Shown: positions 1-8,123, counted from the stretch's first letter. The stretch is 64,000 nucleotides of DNA from JAFNGF01 sp964567045 (GCA_964567045.1 CAZMLE010000012.1:1-64000); one strand, 5' to 3'. Made by a program: numbers and translations. The notes: a model not told the origin generated them from the sequence alone.

Positions 1-166
1 CCGTCATTTGTTATTTTAATCCCCAAAAGCGCAGCTGGTGCGCACATAACAACACACACACTCAGTCGTGCGTGAGGTGCAGGATTATGTCTCTAGTGCC
101 ATTTCAAAATGCACTACAGCTATGAGGGTGGTCTTTGCAATGTAGAAAATGGATGGCCCAAACACT

Positions 167-274
167 CTACCCCTTGCCAATACTAGCCTCGCATCCGCTC
201 ATAAAAACCGCAAGTGCCAAAAGGGCAGCTACAGCAACTACAAAGCCAAAGCTGTAGATTTGTCGTAATTTCAT
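167..274 (-). CDS. small predicted lipoprotein (35 aa)
   Basis: A 35-codon gene starting at the ATG complementary to 272-274 and ending in TAG. It is preceded by a strong Shine-Dalgarno (GGAGG, 6 bases before the ATG). The peptide has a basic start (MKLRQ), a hydrophobic stretch and a lipobox-like end (FMSGC), followed by only EASIGKG. This is the layout of very small exported lipoproteins such as entericidins, although I see no specific sequence match. Function unknown. The gene is real mainly on the strength of its ribosome binding site and lipobox. Confidence 0.55.
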   Translation of the reverse strand: MKLRQIYSFGFVVAVAALLALAVFMSGCEASIGKG

Positions 275-466
275 GTTACACCTCCATTTGAACCTTTACA
301 ATTGTGAATTGGTCTTAATTTCATATTACTCGGGATTTCCCCTATACACCACTAATCAACACTGCTAAGCCTTCAGACTTCATTAGGTTACTGTACTGCT
401 CCGCCGTTAAGCAAGAAAAAAGTCGTGGAATTTTTGCCGGGTACATTTCTTCAAATTTCTTCGAAT

Positions 467-616
467 TCACAGGAGTTTTCGTCCGCTGATGATTCTAAGC
501 AAGACGACCACAATGGCAATCACCAGAAGAATATGAACGAAACCGCCCATGGTGTGGGAAGTTATTAATCCCAAGAGCCACAATATGAGCATAATTACAG
601 CGATAGTGTAAAGCAC
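467..616 (-). CDS. lmo0937/DUF5670-type small membrane protein (49 aa)
   Basis: A GTG-started 49-codon gene (start at 616, stop TGA at 467-469) with AAAGG about ten bases upstream. The product reads as two hydrophobic helices: a first one rich in I/L/W, the turn TSHTMGGFVH, and a second valine-rich helix ending RIISGRKLL. The family known as lmo0937 or DUF5670 has this size, the conserved G-x-x-x-H loop and the same basic end. Members are general stress-associated inner-membrane proteins of unknown action. It sits just downstream of the split MscS-like gene on the same strand. Confidence 0.75.
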   Translation of the reverse strand: MLYTIAVIMLILWLLGLITSHTMGGFVHILLVIAIVVVLLRIISGRKLL

Positions 617-718
617 AATAAGTATCCTTTCCTTTTTAGGGTTCAGTGTTCAGCGCAAATTGCCTTGTTTTGTATGCCGACTCGAAACAGTTTATCATTG
701 CCTAAGCAGCTTAACTTT

Positions 719-1186
719 TCACCAGTTTTTTTTCTGAGAGCGTTTTTCCTTTAATTCTTCGAGATACCTTGCCGCGGCATCTTTACCGCCTAATCCAAAG
801 GCAAGCGCCAAGGCAAGGCAAACGCCGCCAAGGATAATATTGAAGGTAGTAGTTACCAAAAGCGTTGCAATACCAAGCTCTCCTAACGAAATAGTTACTG
901 CGAAAATTATAATCGCCCACCGGCTTACACCAGCAAATATCTCCGGTCTGGGCAAATTGGCATTGCCGGCAGCCGTGTGAACTATTCCTGACACAAAGCT
1001 GGCCAGAAACATAGCAACCACCAGAACAAGCAGGGCTGCTATGACATTCGGGACGTAAGCAAATAAGCTTGCAAGAACGTCGGAAGCCTTGGGTAGTCCC
1101 AGAGCGTCAACAGTCATCACGAGCACCATAATCATAATCAGCCAATAAACCAGGCTGCTTACCACCTCTCTGGCGGAAATTTTCAA
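719..1186 (-). CDS. C-terminal part of a split MscS-like conserved TM-helix protein
   Basis: 155 residues starting at TTG (1184-1186). The product has three to four membrane helices. Two contain the repeated pattern of the 'conserved TM helix' family related to the N-terminal part of MscS channels: VPNVIAALLVLVVAMFLASF, and a glycine-rich last helix (CLALALAFGLGGKDAAARYL) typical of the pore-lining segment. The upstream part, 1183-1413, supplies the missing first helix pair in another frame, so the two pieces together make the normal ~230-residue protein. AGGAGG lies six bases before the TTG and could allow translational restart. There is no MscS beta domain, as is usual for this short family. 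Confidence 0.8.
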   Translation of the reverse strand: MKISAREVVSSLVYWLIMIMVLVMTVDALGLPKASDVLASLFAYVPNVIAALLVLVVAMFLASFVSGIVHTAAGNANLPRPEIFAGVSRWAIIIFAVTISLGELGIATLLVTTTFNIILGGVCLALALAFGLGGKDAAARYLEELKEKRSQKKNW

Positions 1187-1413
1187 ATCGCCCTCCTTAG
1201 AATCGCTGATATACCTCCCTTATCAGCCAGGGCATCGAAGCGTATTGTTTTAAGCAGCCAGTCAACTATCCGTCTAATTGACTTGGCCACAATCCAGCCT
1301 ACTATCAGAATTATTAATGCGCCCAGCAGGATAGGAAGATAGGCCATTATTCTGGTCAACATTTGGCGGACCGGGTCAGCAATAAGATTTTCCCATTCTA
1401 ATGCAGCTAACAT
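1183..1413 (-). CDS. N-terminal part of the split MscS-like TM-helix protein
   Basis: 76 residues: an amphipathic start, one helix (LPILLGALIILIVGWIVAKS) and the linker RFDALADKGGISAILRRAI, then TGA overlapping the TTG start of the next piece by three bases. In family members the linker runs on without a break into '(I/L)KxSAxE', which is exactly what the next piece begins with. Adding one G to the GGG run before GCGATTTG would fuse them (…LRRGDLKISARE…). The break is therefore a one-base deletion, a sequencing/assembly error, or a natural split kept alive by restart. Confidence 0.75.
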   Translation of the reverse strand: MLAALEWENLIADPVRQMLTRIMAYLPILLGALIILIVGWIVAKSIRRIVDWLLKTIRFDALADKGGISAILRRAI

Positions 1414-1650
1414 TTCTTATACCTCCATGTTAAATTGTTAATTTCGAATACACGTCTTTTCACTTCTCTACTTCCTTGCCATTTTGAATACTCTTATAAC
1501 ATTCTCATTGGGCATCACCTCCTTTAGCTTCAAAGAGGTAAGTTTGTTTGGGATTTCTCATTCAATATTAATTTCACTGAGTTTCACCATTTTGGCTGCC
1601 TTATATTACGAAATTTGCGTGAGAGAAGTAACTGTATCGACAGTTTTTTT

Positions 1651-1737
1651 GCCTAACATCCGAAATCAGCGGCCCTGAGCAAGCGGTGAGCTTGTCGAAT
1701 CGCGCGACGAAGGATCCGCTGCAGCGATATGTTAGGA
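1651..1737 (-). other. attC-like recombination site 1 (integron cassette end)
   Basis: Read on the minus strand the site starts TCCTAAC and ends GTTAGGC (1657-1651). The second matches the R' core GTTRRRY; the first matches RYYYAAC except for its first base. Inner arms pair imperfectly (ATATCGCTGCAGCGG with CCGCTGATTTCGGAT), leaving unpaired bases as in folded attC sites. The TAA stop of the 1732-2268 gene lies inside the outer core, a common cassette arrangement. The loop carries a dispersed CCTGAGC…CGAAGG palindromic repeat, which accounts for the 87-bp length. Confidence 0.7.
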
Positions 1738-2268
1738 ACCATCTGAATCTCCCGAGATCGTGCTGTGGCTCTTATTAGGCTCTTGTTCAGGCTCAGGAGG
1801 AAGTATACCTTCCAAACGCGCATCCACTTCGAGATCATAAGCGCAGGCAATCCGTGCGATGTGGATTCCGAATAAAGCTCGCAGCTCGCCAAGTGTGCTG
1901 AGGAGCTGAGCCTCATACGGCCACCCATAACCTGCGCTTGGGGATTGATTCTCATCCAGAAACTTGCGACAGATAGCCTGCATAGCTCGGAGGGTTTCTC
2001 TCAGAAGAGAGTCCATAGAGAGAGCCTTGAGGTCGCGGGTAATTCGCTCACGTGTATCAAGGACGGACTGCACGACGAAGGTGCCGATCTCTTTGTTATA
2101 TGGATAGTGGAGAGCCCGCTGACCTGCAAGATACACCAATAGTCGCCGCGCCTTGTCCCGTTCATCAACTGGTGGCTTCCAACTGATTCCGCCGATAGGG
2201 GTTGAAATGCCCGTCAAACGGGTGGCCAGTTCTCGTCCCCTCAGTTTGATCTTCTCACTCTTACTCAT
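1732..2268 (-). CDS. DUF6650-like hypothetical protein
   Basis: 178 residues, soluble, with no signal peptide or membrane helix. The N-terminal block (RGRELATRLTGIS, then GGISWKPPVDERDKARRLL) looks like the signature of a small family listed as DUF6650, as far as I remember it; its function is unknown. The rest is helical, followed by an acidic proline-rich tail (PPEPEQEPNK). It begins 21 bases after the radical SAM gene on the same strand and its stop codon is inside attC-like site 1, so the two genes probably form one cassette and one transcript. The repeat-like start of attC gives no sign of a separate promoter. Confidence 0.7.
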   Translation of the reverse strand: MSKSEKIKLRGRELATRLTGISTPIGGISWKPPVDERDKARRLLVYLAGQRALHYPYNKEIGTFVVQSVLDTRERITRDLKALSMDSLLRETLRAMQAICRKFLDENQSPSAGYGWPYEAQLLSTLGELRALFGIHIARIACAYDLEVDARLEGILPPEPEQEPNKSHSTISGDSDGS

Positions 2269-2289
2269 ATTTGAGATCCTTCATTCATT

Positions 2290-3783
2290 TTAACATGGAC
2301 ATCCTTCGTTTTTGGAAAAGATCTTGCGAAAGTGAAACCCGTGAATCGCGAGCGTTACCGCAAGCGGGAAAAGCTGCGGCCGCCTGAAAAGAGACCACAG
2401 GAGCAACTTCCAGTAATAGATCCTACCTTTGTTGCGGATTCCAAGAAACCATATCGATCTGACAAAAACCCGCACATCATAAAAGTGACGCCGGAATCTC
2501 CCTGCCGGACCGGGCCTGTAATTCCTGAGAAACGTGGTTACCCGTTCATAGTAGAGCTTGCTGGAATAGATCCTGTACACGACTGTCCTGTAGCCCGCTA
2601 TAAGCTCATCGTAATTCATTCTCGGAACAAAGTTCATCGACAGATCCGTGTTGTCTCCCGTGGGCATTTTAATCAGACGCTTCTCCTTCAGCAGGCGCCT
2701 GTAAAGCTTTGTTCCGGAAGGGGCGTTGAGTAAGCCCACCATAGCGGTCACGATGCCGCTTTCCTGAATGAATTCTGTCAGCCTGGCAAAGATCGAAGGC
2801 GTGTCACTGTCAAAACCGATGATGAATCCTCCCTGGACCTGCAGTCCGAACGACTGGATTTTTCGGACACTCGCCACAAGGTTGCGATGTCTGTTTTGCG
2901 ACTTGTGGCATTCGGCAAGGCCCTGATCATCGGGGGTCTCGATGCCTACAAACACCGTATTAAATCCAGCCCGGACCATTAGCCCCATCAGGTCTTCGTC
3001 ATCACAGAGATTGATTGAGACCTGGGTGTTCATCGCAAAGGGATGATTCCTTTGTTCCATCCAGTCGATAATGGCGGGCAGAACCTCTGCCTTGAGCTGC
3101 TTTTGGTTCCCGATGAAATTGTCATCGACAACAAATACCGGACCCCGCCAGCCTCGCAGGTACAAACTCTCCATTTCCGCCAGAAACTGTCCGGTGGTCT
3201 TCGTCCGCATCCTGTTGCCAAACAATATTGTGACATCACAGAAATCACAGCAGAAGGGACACCCTCGCGAGTATTGAATCGGCATGCAGGCGTATTTCTT
3301 CATGTCCACCAGTTCCCATGACGGTATGGGAGTAGCGTCCAGATCTGCCCACTGATGCGAGGTATAGATATACTCGGGATGTTCCTCAGCGAGATCCTTC
3401 AGAAAGGCGGGCAGTGTCAGTTCCGCCTCATTAAGCACAAGATGGTCGATATCGTGTGCATATTCGCAGCCTGATGTGAAAAGGGGCCCACCTGCCACGA
3501 TTTTGGCTCCGAGTTTCTTGCATCGGGTGATTATCCTGTATACGGATTCCTTGTGAATCTGCATGGCACTGATAAAGACGTAGTCGGCCCATTCGATATC
3601 CTTGTCTTGCAGCGATTCGACCCCCATATCCACAAACTTCTTCTGCCACTGTGGCGGTAGCATTGTGGCAACCGTCAACAGACCCAGGGGCGGCATCAAG
3701 GCCTTTTTCGAGGCGATCCGCAGCGCATGCTTAAAGCTCCAGAATGTCTCCGGAGACTCCGGACAAACCAGAAGTATTTTCAT
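2290..3783 (-). CDS. B12-binding-type radical SAM protein
   Basis: 497 residues. The N-terminal ~140 residues form a cobalamin-binding-like Rossmann domain (MKILLVCPESPETFWSF, MPPLGLLTVATMLP, VAGGPLFT). The radical SAM core follows, with the Fe-S motif in SRGCPFCCDFCDV (C-x3-C-x2-C), then DDNFIGN and GFIIGFDSD. The ~130-residue C-terminal part is basic and aromatic and resembles the DUF4070 extension seen in this subgroup. Such enzymes carry out methylations or rearrangements of lipids and natural products; the substrate cannot be read from sequence. The gene lies between two attC-like sites, and a radical SAM gene of this length is unusual cargo for an integron cassette. Confidence 0.9.
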   Translation of the reverse strand: MKILLVCPESPETFWSFKHALRIASKKALMPPLGLLTVATMLPPQWQKKFVDMGVESLQDKDIEWADYVFISAMQIHKESVYRIITRCKKLGAKIVAGGPLFTSGCEYAHDIDHLVLNEAELTLPAFLKDLAEEHPEYIYTSHQWADLDATPIPSWELVDMKKYACMPIQYSRGCPFCCDFCDVTILFGNRMRTKTTGQFLAEMESLYLRGWRGPVFVVDDNFIGNQKQLKAEVLPAIIDWMEQRNHPFAMNTQVSINLCDDEDLMGLMVRAGFNTVFVGIETPDDQGLAECHKSQNRHRNLVASVRKIQSFGLQVQGGFIIGFDSDTPSIFARLTEFIQESGIVTAMVGLLNAPSGTKLYRRLLKEKRLIKMPTGDNTDLSMNFVPRMNYDELIAGYRTVVYRIYSSKLYYERVTTFLRNYRPGPAGRFRRHFYDVRVFVRSIWFLGIRNKGRIYYWKLLLWSLFRRPQLFPLAVTLAIHGFHFRKIFSKNEGCPC

Positions 3784-3799
3784 AACAGTGTCCCTATTG

Positions 3800-3863
3800 G
3801 CCCAACGTTGTGGCTCAGCAACGCACGGCTTGTCCGCGTGGCTGCTGGAGGCGACTGTTAGGT
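3800..3863 (-). other. attC-like recombination site 2
   Basis: On the minus strand this 64-bp site runs from ACCTAAC to GTTGGGC, both perfect matches to the R'' (RYYYAAC) and R' (GTTRRRY) cores. Between them AGCAGCCACGCGG pairs with CCGTGCGTTGCT, with bulged bases, around a short ACAAG loop. The length, the cores and the imperfect stem are those of a typical attC. It follows directly on the stop codon of the decayed cassette gene at 3868-4069 and precedes the radical SAM gene by 16 bases. Confidence 0.8.
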
Positions 3864-3867
3864 CGTT

Positions 3868-4069
3868 CTATCTCGATCCTGTTGCCGAACTCTCTTTTAG
3901 AAAGTACTGTCGAACTTTCGCCGCGATCTGATGATCAGTCATCTTGTCAACTGTTTCGATAGCTACTATACGTCCGCCTTTGATACAGTTTTATTTGCTT
4001 CTCGTTGTCCGAAATAATTACGATGACCGGCTTCCTATGGTCAATCCACAAACCTGCTTTTTTCTTCAT
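3868..4069 (-). pseudogene. decayed cassette gene (small WIDHR-type / eRF1-like family)
   Basis: The reading starts at the ATG at 4067-4069 with MKKKAGLWIDHRKPVIVIIS, the start of a small conserved bacterial family of roughly 130 residues that I associate with baeRF/Vms1-like proteins. After about 30 codons it runs into a stop at 3947-3949. Another frame then gives the family's C-terminal end (GGRIVAIETVDKMTDHQIAA, KVRQYF) and stops at 3868-3870, right at attC-like site 2. The middle of the protein (about 70 residues) is missing, so this is an internal deletion with loss of frame, not just a sequencing slip. Confidence 0.75.
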
Positions 4070-4121
4070 AGATTCTCTCTTTCTCTATTAGGTCCACCTA
4101 ACTACTGATTATATGGTTTCC

Positions 4122-4192
4122 ACATAACACAAAGCTCACCGGGCCCGCGCTGCACGGCTTCCGAGTGCAGCCGCTGGTTCAACTTTCGTATT
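4122..4192 (-). other. degraded attC-like half site
   Basis: The left end has ACATAACACAAAGCTCACC, the usual outer arm of many attC sites, followed by a stem GCTGCAC…GTGCAGC. The expected right arm (…GAGCTTTGTGTTAT) is replaced by unrelated sequence after TTCAACTTTCG. It would close the cassette block on this side. A separate ACCTAAC at 4096-4102 may be a second core remnant. The call rests on one arm only. Confidence 0.45.
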
Positions 4193-4600
4193 TCGTATTG
4201 CGTAACTCGTAAATCGTATCCTTCGACTTTGCTCAGGATAGGTCTCGCCTGGATTCCACAACAAATTCTGACCGTTGCCGGAGCGGCAACGGCTAAACGT
4301 AAAAAACAAAAAGCATTATGGTCGGGATTGGCGGAGAAAGCAACGAGAAAGGGCAAAAGACCACAGGTGCACAAGGGCACAAGTTTAGCCCCCACCCCTG
4401 TGGTGGGGGGCCGGCGTCTCCTCGAAAACTGAGGGCGGCGAATTCACCATGATACTTCGTCGCGGCACGGTTGTAAGCCTCGGCGGGGTCAACAGCAATA
4501 AGAAAAATTCCAAATTTTTAGATTTTGCGTGCAGGTATCAGGCTTTTTTGGCAGAAAATGCTTGTTTGCGGGGCAAAGATGGGCATAATCCTACATAGTT
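4193..4600. other. intergenic region with repeats and an endonuclease remnant
   Basis: Contains a partial CCTTCGAC/GCTCAGGA repeat (about 4219-4245), a perfect hairpin CCGTTGCCG-GAG-CGGCAACGG at 4272-4292, a CCCCACC…GGTGGGG hairpin near 4390-4410, the HNH/AP2 remnant listed separately, and an AT-rich stretch before the next gene. No other gene is supported here. Confidence 0.6.
4431..4498 (-). pseudogene. remnant of the C-terminus of an HNH/AP2-domain endonuclease
   Basis: On the minus strand this reads IAVDPAEAYNRAATKYHGEF followed by AALS. It parallels the end of the intact protein at 28928-29641 (AIAYDKAAKKYHGEFAIPNF), the last helix of an AP2-like DNA-binding domain. Nothing of the HNH part is left on either side. 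It shows that this mobile-type endonuclease family has more than one copy in the genome. Confidence 0.65.
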
Positions 4601-5326
4601 ATGTCTATTTTGCCGAATACATGGCCAGGCCGAGAAAATAGGGAGCATAAAACAGACTTGGGTGACAATATCTTGCTGTTGGTAAGATTCAGGATAGGAG
4701 GGAGGCTAAGTTTCCTTTCGCACGCCGAAACGCTGCGCGTCTTTCAGCGAGCCTTCGCTCGGGCACGGATAAACATCCAGCATACGCAGGGATTTAATCC
4801 GCATCCGAGGCTGTCCTTGCCCTTGCCCAGGCCTGTGGGTGTAGAGTCAGACGATGAACTGCTGTGCATTCGGGTAATTTGTGCCCCAAACGAGCTGGAA
4901 GCTGCGGCATACGAAATGCAAATCAGGAGCTCACTATCAGAGCAATTGCCGGAAGGTTTTGAGCTGCTTTCGGTAAGCATCGCAAAAGCTGGCACATCGT
5001 TTGTGCCGAAATCTGTGACTTACGTATTGGCGGTGCGCCCGCAATGCGTGACCGGCGATCTGAAGACCAGGATTAAGCAAGTATTGGCCAGCGAGAGTCT
5101 TTACCTTGAGCGAAAAACAGGTCCGGAAAGTTTGAAATACAAGACTCTGGACGTTAGAGGTTTTCTAAAATCGATTGAGTTGGAGGATAGTTGCGTGATT
5201 GTCCGGTGCGATACCAGTCCTGCCGGCTCGATACGCATCGAAGAGATTCTGCAACTGCTGGAGCTGGATGTAGATAAGCTGGCGGCACCGATCAGACGTA
5301 CAAGTGTGCGGTGGAACAGCAATTGA
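4601..5326 (+). CDS. DUF2344 (TIGR03936) radical-SAM-associated protein
   Basis: 241 residues. The domain starts near residue 27 (LLLVRFRIGGRLSFLSHAET) and has the family hallmark QGFNPHPRLSLPLPRPVGVE at about 62-80. In many bacteria it is fused to or follows a radical SAM protein; here it directly precedes the RNase E/G gene, a known gene neighbourhood. Its role is undefined, with a link to RNA processing or modification suggested only by that neighbourhood. The ATG at 4601 gives a ~25-residue leader without family similarity, so translation may begin later. Confidence 0.88.
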   Translation: MSILPNTWPGRENREHKTDLGDNILLLVRFRIGGRLSFLSHAETLRVFQRAFARARINIQHTQGFNPHPRLSLPLPRPVGVESDDELLCIRVICAPNELEAAAYEMQIRSSLSEQLPEGFELLSVSIAKAGTSFVPKSVTYVLAVRPQCVTGDLKTRIKQVLASESLYLERKTGPESLKYKTLDVRGFLKSIELEDSCVIVRCDTSPAGSIRIEEILQLLELDVDKLAAPIRRTSVRWNSN

Positions 5327-5426
5327 CAATCTACGATTCAATACTGACTATTGCAAAGGACGTTAGCAGTCTCAAACGATAGTAAATAGTAAATAGTCAA
5401 CAGAAAATTGTAAATGTAGCAGGGAT

Positions 5427-6959
5427 ATGAAAATGGCAAGAGAGATGTTAATAAATGTGGCTGAGAGCGAAGAGTGCAGGGTGGCTGTAGTTGAAAATGG
5501 GTCGCTCGAGGAGCTGTATGTAGAAAGAGCAGGTCTGGGCAGCCGGGTCGGCAATATCTACAAGGGTAAGACAGTAAATGTTGAATCCGGCATTCAGGCT
5601 GCGTTTGTAGACCTTGGCACCGACCGAAACGGGTTTTTGCACATTAGCGATCTTCATCCGCGCTATTTTTCAGCTACTCGCGGCAGCATAGTCGAGAGCG
5701 TCGGCCGAAGAAAATCGCTAAGGGAGCGGCCGCCCATCCAGAGCTGCCTTCGCAAAGGGCAGGAAATTGTCGTTCAGGTGACCAAAGAAGGAGTAAAAAC
5801 AAAAGGACCGACCCTCAGCACATATCTTGCCTTGCCCGGCAAGTATCTGGTGATGATGCCTTGGATGCGAGGTCACGGAGTTTCACACAAGATCGAGGAT
5901 GAGGATGAACGCAAAAGACTAAGAGAATTTCTTGAGCAGAGCAACCCTCCCAAGAGCCAGGGCTTTATTATCAGAACCGCAGGACAAGGATGCTCCAAGA
6001 AGGATATCCAAAATGATTTGAGGTATTTGGAGCGGTTGTGGACAGCTATCGAAAAGCGCATCGAAAACGGCAAAGTGCCCAGCGAGCTGTATCAGGAATC
6101 GGACCTGGTCATAAGGGCGATGAGAGATGTTTTCAACAGCCGAATAACCAATATAGTGTGTGATTCGGAAAATGTGGCGCGCAAAATTAGGGAGTTTCTT
6201 TCTATTGCTGCGCCGCGCGTGAAACAGAGGATTACATACTACGACAACAAAATTCCACTATTTCATAAGTACGAGATTGAGGACGAAATAACAAAGATCC
6301 AGTCGCGCATGATTGCGCTTAAGGGCGGCGGCTCAATCGTAATTGAGCAAACTGAGGCGTTGGTCGCAATAGACGTAAATAGCGGACGATCTCGAAAGCA
6401 AAAAAGTGCTGAGCAGACCGCTTACGAAACTAATATGGAGGCAGCACCGGAAATTGCCCGACAACTCAGATTGCGAGACCTGGGCGGACTGATAATCTGT
6501 GATTTTATTGACATGCGCAGTCAGAGACACCGCAAAGAAGTGGAAAAGGCTTTTCGCGACGCCGTCAAGCCCGACCGTGCCCGTACGAGAATTTTGAAGA
6601 TAAGCACGTTTGGCGTGGTGGAAATGACACGCCAGAGGATGCGTCCCTCGCTGCAGTCCAGCACCTATCTGGCATGTCCGCATTGCGCGGGCACCGGCTT
6701 TATCAAAAGTCACGAATCATCGGCTATCGAGCTTATTCGTGTGCTGAATCTTTCAGCCGCGAAAAAGCAGATAAAGCGCATCGAGCTGTCCGTGTCGCCG
6801 GCAGTTGCCGCCTACCTGCAGAATGAAAAGAGAGCGGTGGTTGTACAAATAGAGCAGCTCAACGATAAACGGGTTGTCATCCATTCGGTGCCGGAATATA
6901 CCGGCGAAAAATATGAGCTGCTCTGTTATAACGAGCGAGGAAGCATGCTAAAATTGTAG
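5427..6959 (+). CDS. rng: ribonuclease E/G family endoribonuclease
   Basis: 510 residues, the length of RNase G or the catalytic half of RNase E. Order: a short N-terminal RNase-H-like part, an S1 domain (about 37-130, with AFVDLGTDRNGFLHISDL), then the catalytic domain with AIDVNSGR and GGLIICDFIDM carrying the acidic residues that bind magnesium. The zinc-link cysteines are in CPHCAGTG near residue 423. It would cleave single-stranded RNA during rRNA maturation and mRNA decay. No long C-terminal scaffold is present. ATG at 5427 or the in-frame ATG at 5433 may be used; AGGG at 5419-5422 is better spaced for 5433. Confidence 0.93.
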   Translation: MKMAREMLINVAESEECRVAVVENGSLEELYVERAGLGSRVGNIYKGKTVNVESGIQAAFVDLGTDRNGFLHISDLHPRYFSATRGSIVESVGRRKSLRERPPIQSCLRKGQEIVVQVTKEGVKTKGPTLSTYLALPGKYLVMMPWMRGHGVSHKIEDEDERKRLREFLEQSNPPKSQGFIIRTAGQGCSKKDIQNDLRYLERLWTAIEKRIENGKVPSELYQESDLVIRAMRDVFNSRITNIVCDSENVARKIREFLSIAAPRVKQRITYYDNKIPLFHKYEIEDEITKIQSRMIALKGGGSIVIEQTEALVAIDVNSGRSRKQKSAEQTAYETNMEAAPEIARQLRLRDLGGLIICDFIDMRSQRHRKEVEKAFRDAVKPDRARTRILKISTFGVVEMTRQRMRPSLQSSTYLACPHCAGTGFIKSHESSAIELIRVLNLSAAKKQIKRIELSVSPAVAAYLQNEKRAVVVQIEQLNDKRVVIHSVPEYTGEKYELLCYNERGSMLKL

Positions 6960-6972
6960 CATCGGTTCTTGT

Positions 6973-8049
6973 ATGTCTAAAAGAGCAGACGCACAGTCAG
7001 TTGCCAATATCAAGGAGACAGGCCTGCGCACAAAGGCAAAGCTGAGTACGGTCATGCGGGCGGATAGATCGGTGGAATTTGACCTTGACTACGCTCGCAG
7101 CGTAATCAAAGCAGAAGCCAACGCCATAGCTGCGGTTACGCCGATTGTTGACGCATCTTTTGCCAGGGCTGCCGAGATGATCTGCCACTGCACCGGTTCC
7201 TGTATCGTAAGCGGCATCGGTAAGGCAGGAATAATCGGGCAAAAAATCAGCGCGACTCTCGCTTCCACCGGCACGCCAAGCCATTTTCTTCACCCGGCTG
7301 AGGCTGTTCACGGCGACCTCGGCAGGTTACGTAAAAACGATATAGTGATTGTGCTGAGTTATGGCGGCGAAACGGATGAAGTCGTTCGGCTGATAAATCT
7401 GGTCAAGCAGTTGGAGATTAAGCTGATTGGCATAACCGGCGAAAAAAATTCCACCCTGAGTAACCATGCCGATGTGGTGCTTTGCATGGGCCGGATGTCC
7501 GAGGCTTGTCCGCTTGGTGTTGCTCCGAGCGTTTCCACTACCTGCATGCTGGCGGTCGGTGACGCTCTGGCTTTTACCGTAATGAAGGCTCGCAATTTCA
7601 GCGTTGAGGACTACGTTAGGTTTCATCCCGGAGGCTCACTCGGCGCAAAGCTAATGACGGTTGAGCAGTCGATGATGTTCAAGCCGGGCGAAAAACTCCC
7701 CATCGCCCAATTCACCGATACCATAGAAAAATTGCTTGCCAAGACCAGTGACGTCAAACGGCACGGAGCGGTGATGGTGGTCGACAGCGCCGGCAGATTG
7801 GTGGGGATCATAACCGATGGGGACCTGCGGCGTTTGCTGACTAAGGAAGGACGGCGTGCCTTTGAAATGAAAGCCGGCGATGTCATGACCGCTAACTGCA
7901 AGAAAATAAGAGCCGACGCCCTTGCTTCCGAGGCGACAGCTATTTTCCATAAACATAGAATAGATGAGCTTCCGGTCGTTAATGCGGATAACAAGCCGGT
8001 CGGCTTAATCGATGTGCAGGATATCGTGACCATAAAAGTGGTTGGATAG
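6973..8049 (+). CDS. kdsD: arabinose-5-phosphate isomerase (KpsF/GutQ family)
   Basis: 358 residues: a ~35-residue leader, a SIS sugar-isomerase domain (about 50-190; GSCIVSGIGKAGIIGQKISA, LSYGGETDEV, FHPGGSLGAKL) and two CBS repeats at the C-terminus (about 215-355). It converts ribulose-5-phosphate to arabinose-5-phosphate, the first step of Kdo synthesis for LPS. It starts 14 bases after the RNase gene and is followed by kdsC, the third step of the same pathway, which supports the assignment. The leader is longer than usual; the ATG at 7054 (MRADRS) is an alternative start. Confidence 0.93.
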   Translation: MSKRADAQSVANIKETGLRTKAKLSTVMRADRSVEFDLDYARSVIKAEANAIAAVTPIVDASFARAAEMICHCTGSCIVSGIGKAGIIGQKISATLASTGTPSHFLHPAEAVHGDLGRLRKNDIVIVLSYGGETDEVVRLINLVKQLEIKLIGITGEKNSTLSNHADVVLCMGRMSEACPLGVAPSVSTTCMLAVGDALAFTVMKARNFSVEDYVRFHPGGSLGAKLMTVEQSMMFKPGEKLPIAQFTDTIEKLLAKTSDVKRHGAVMVVDSAGRLVGIITDGDLRRLLTKEGRRAFEMKAGDVMTANCKKIRADALASEATAIFHKHRIDELPVVNADNKPVGLIDVQDIVTIKVVG

Positions 8050-8094
8050 AATTTCGTGTTGCTCAGATCGGAGCCGCGACTTGCTCAGATCAGA

Positions 8095-8116
8095 GCCGCG
8101 ACCGTAAGGGAGCGGC
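8095..8116 (+). repeat. dispersed palindrome, GCCGC…GCGGC family, copy 1
   Basis: A 22-bp element: GCCGC arms around GACCGTAAGGGA. A partial copy precedes it at 8072-8081. Two more copies lie at 10811 and 10877. Here its GGGAG (8108-8112) lies 11 bases before the kdsC ATG and can serve as that gene's Shine-Dalgarno. Confidence 0.8.
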
Positions 8117-8123
8117 AAGCGGT

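Noticed and set aside
248..322. 17-residue leader frame (MKLRPIHNC…) overlapping the small lipoprotein start
   Set aside because: Looks like a partial duplication of the ATGAAATTA start region; too short to support.
1484..1678. 64-residue open frame on +
   Set aside because: Runs into attC-like site 1, no ribosome binding site, no family pattern.
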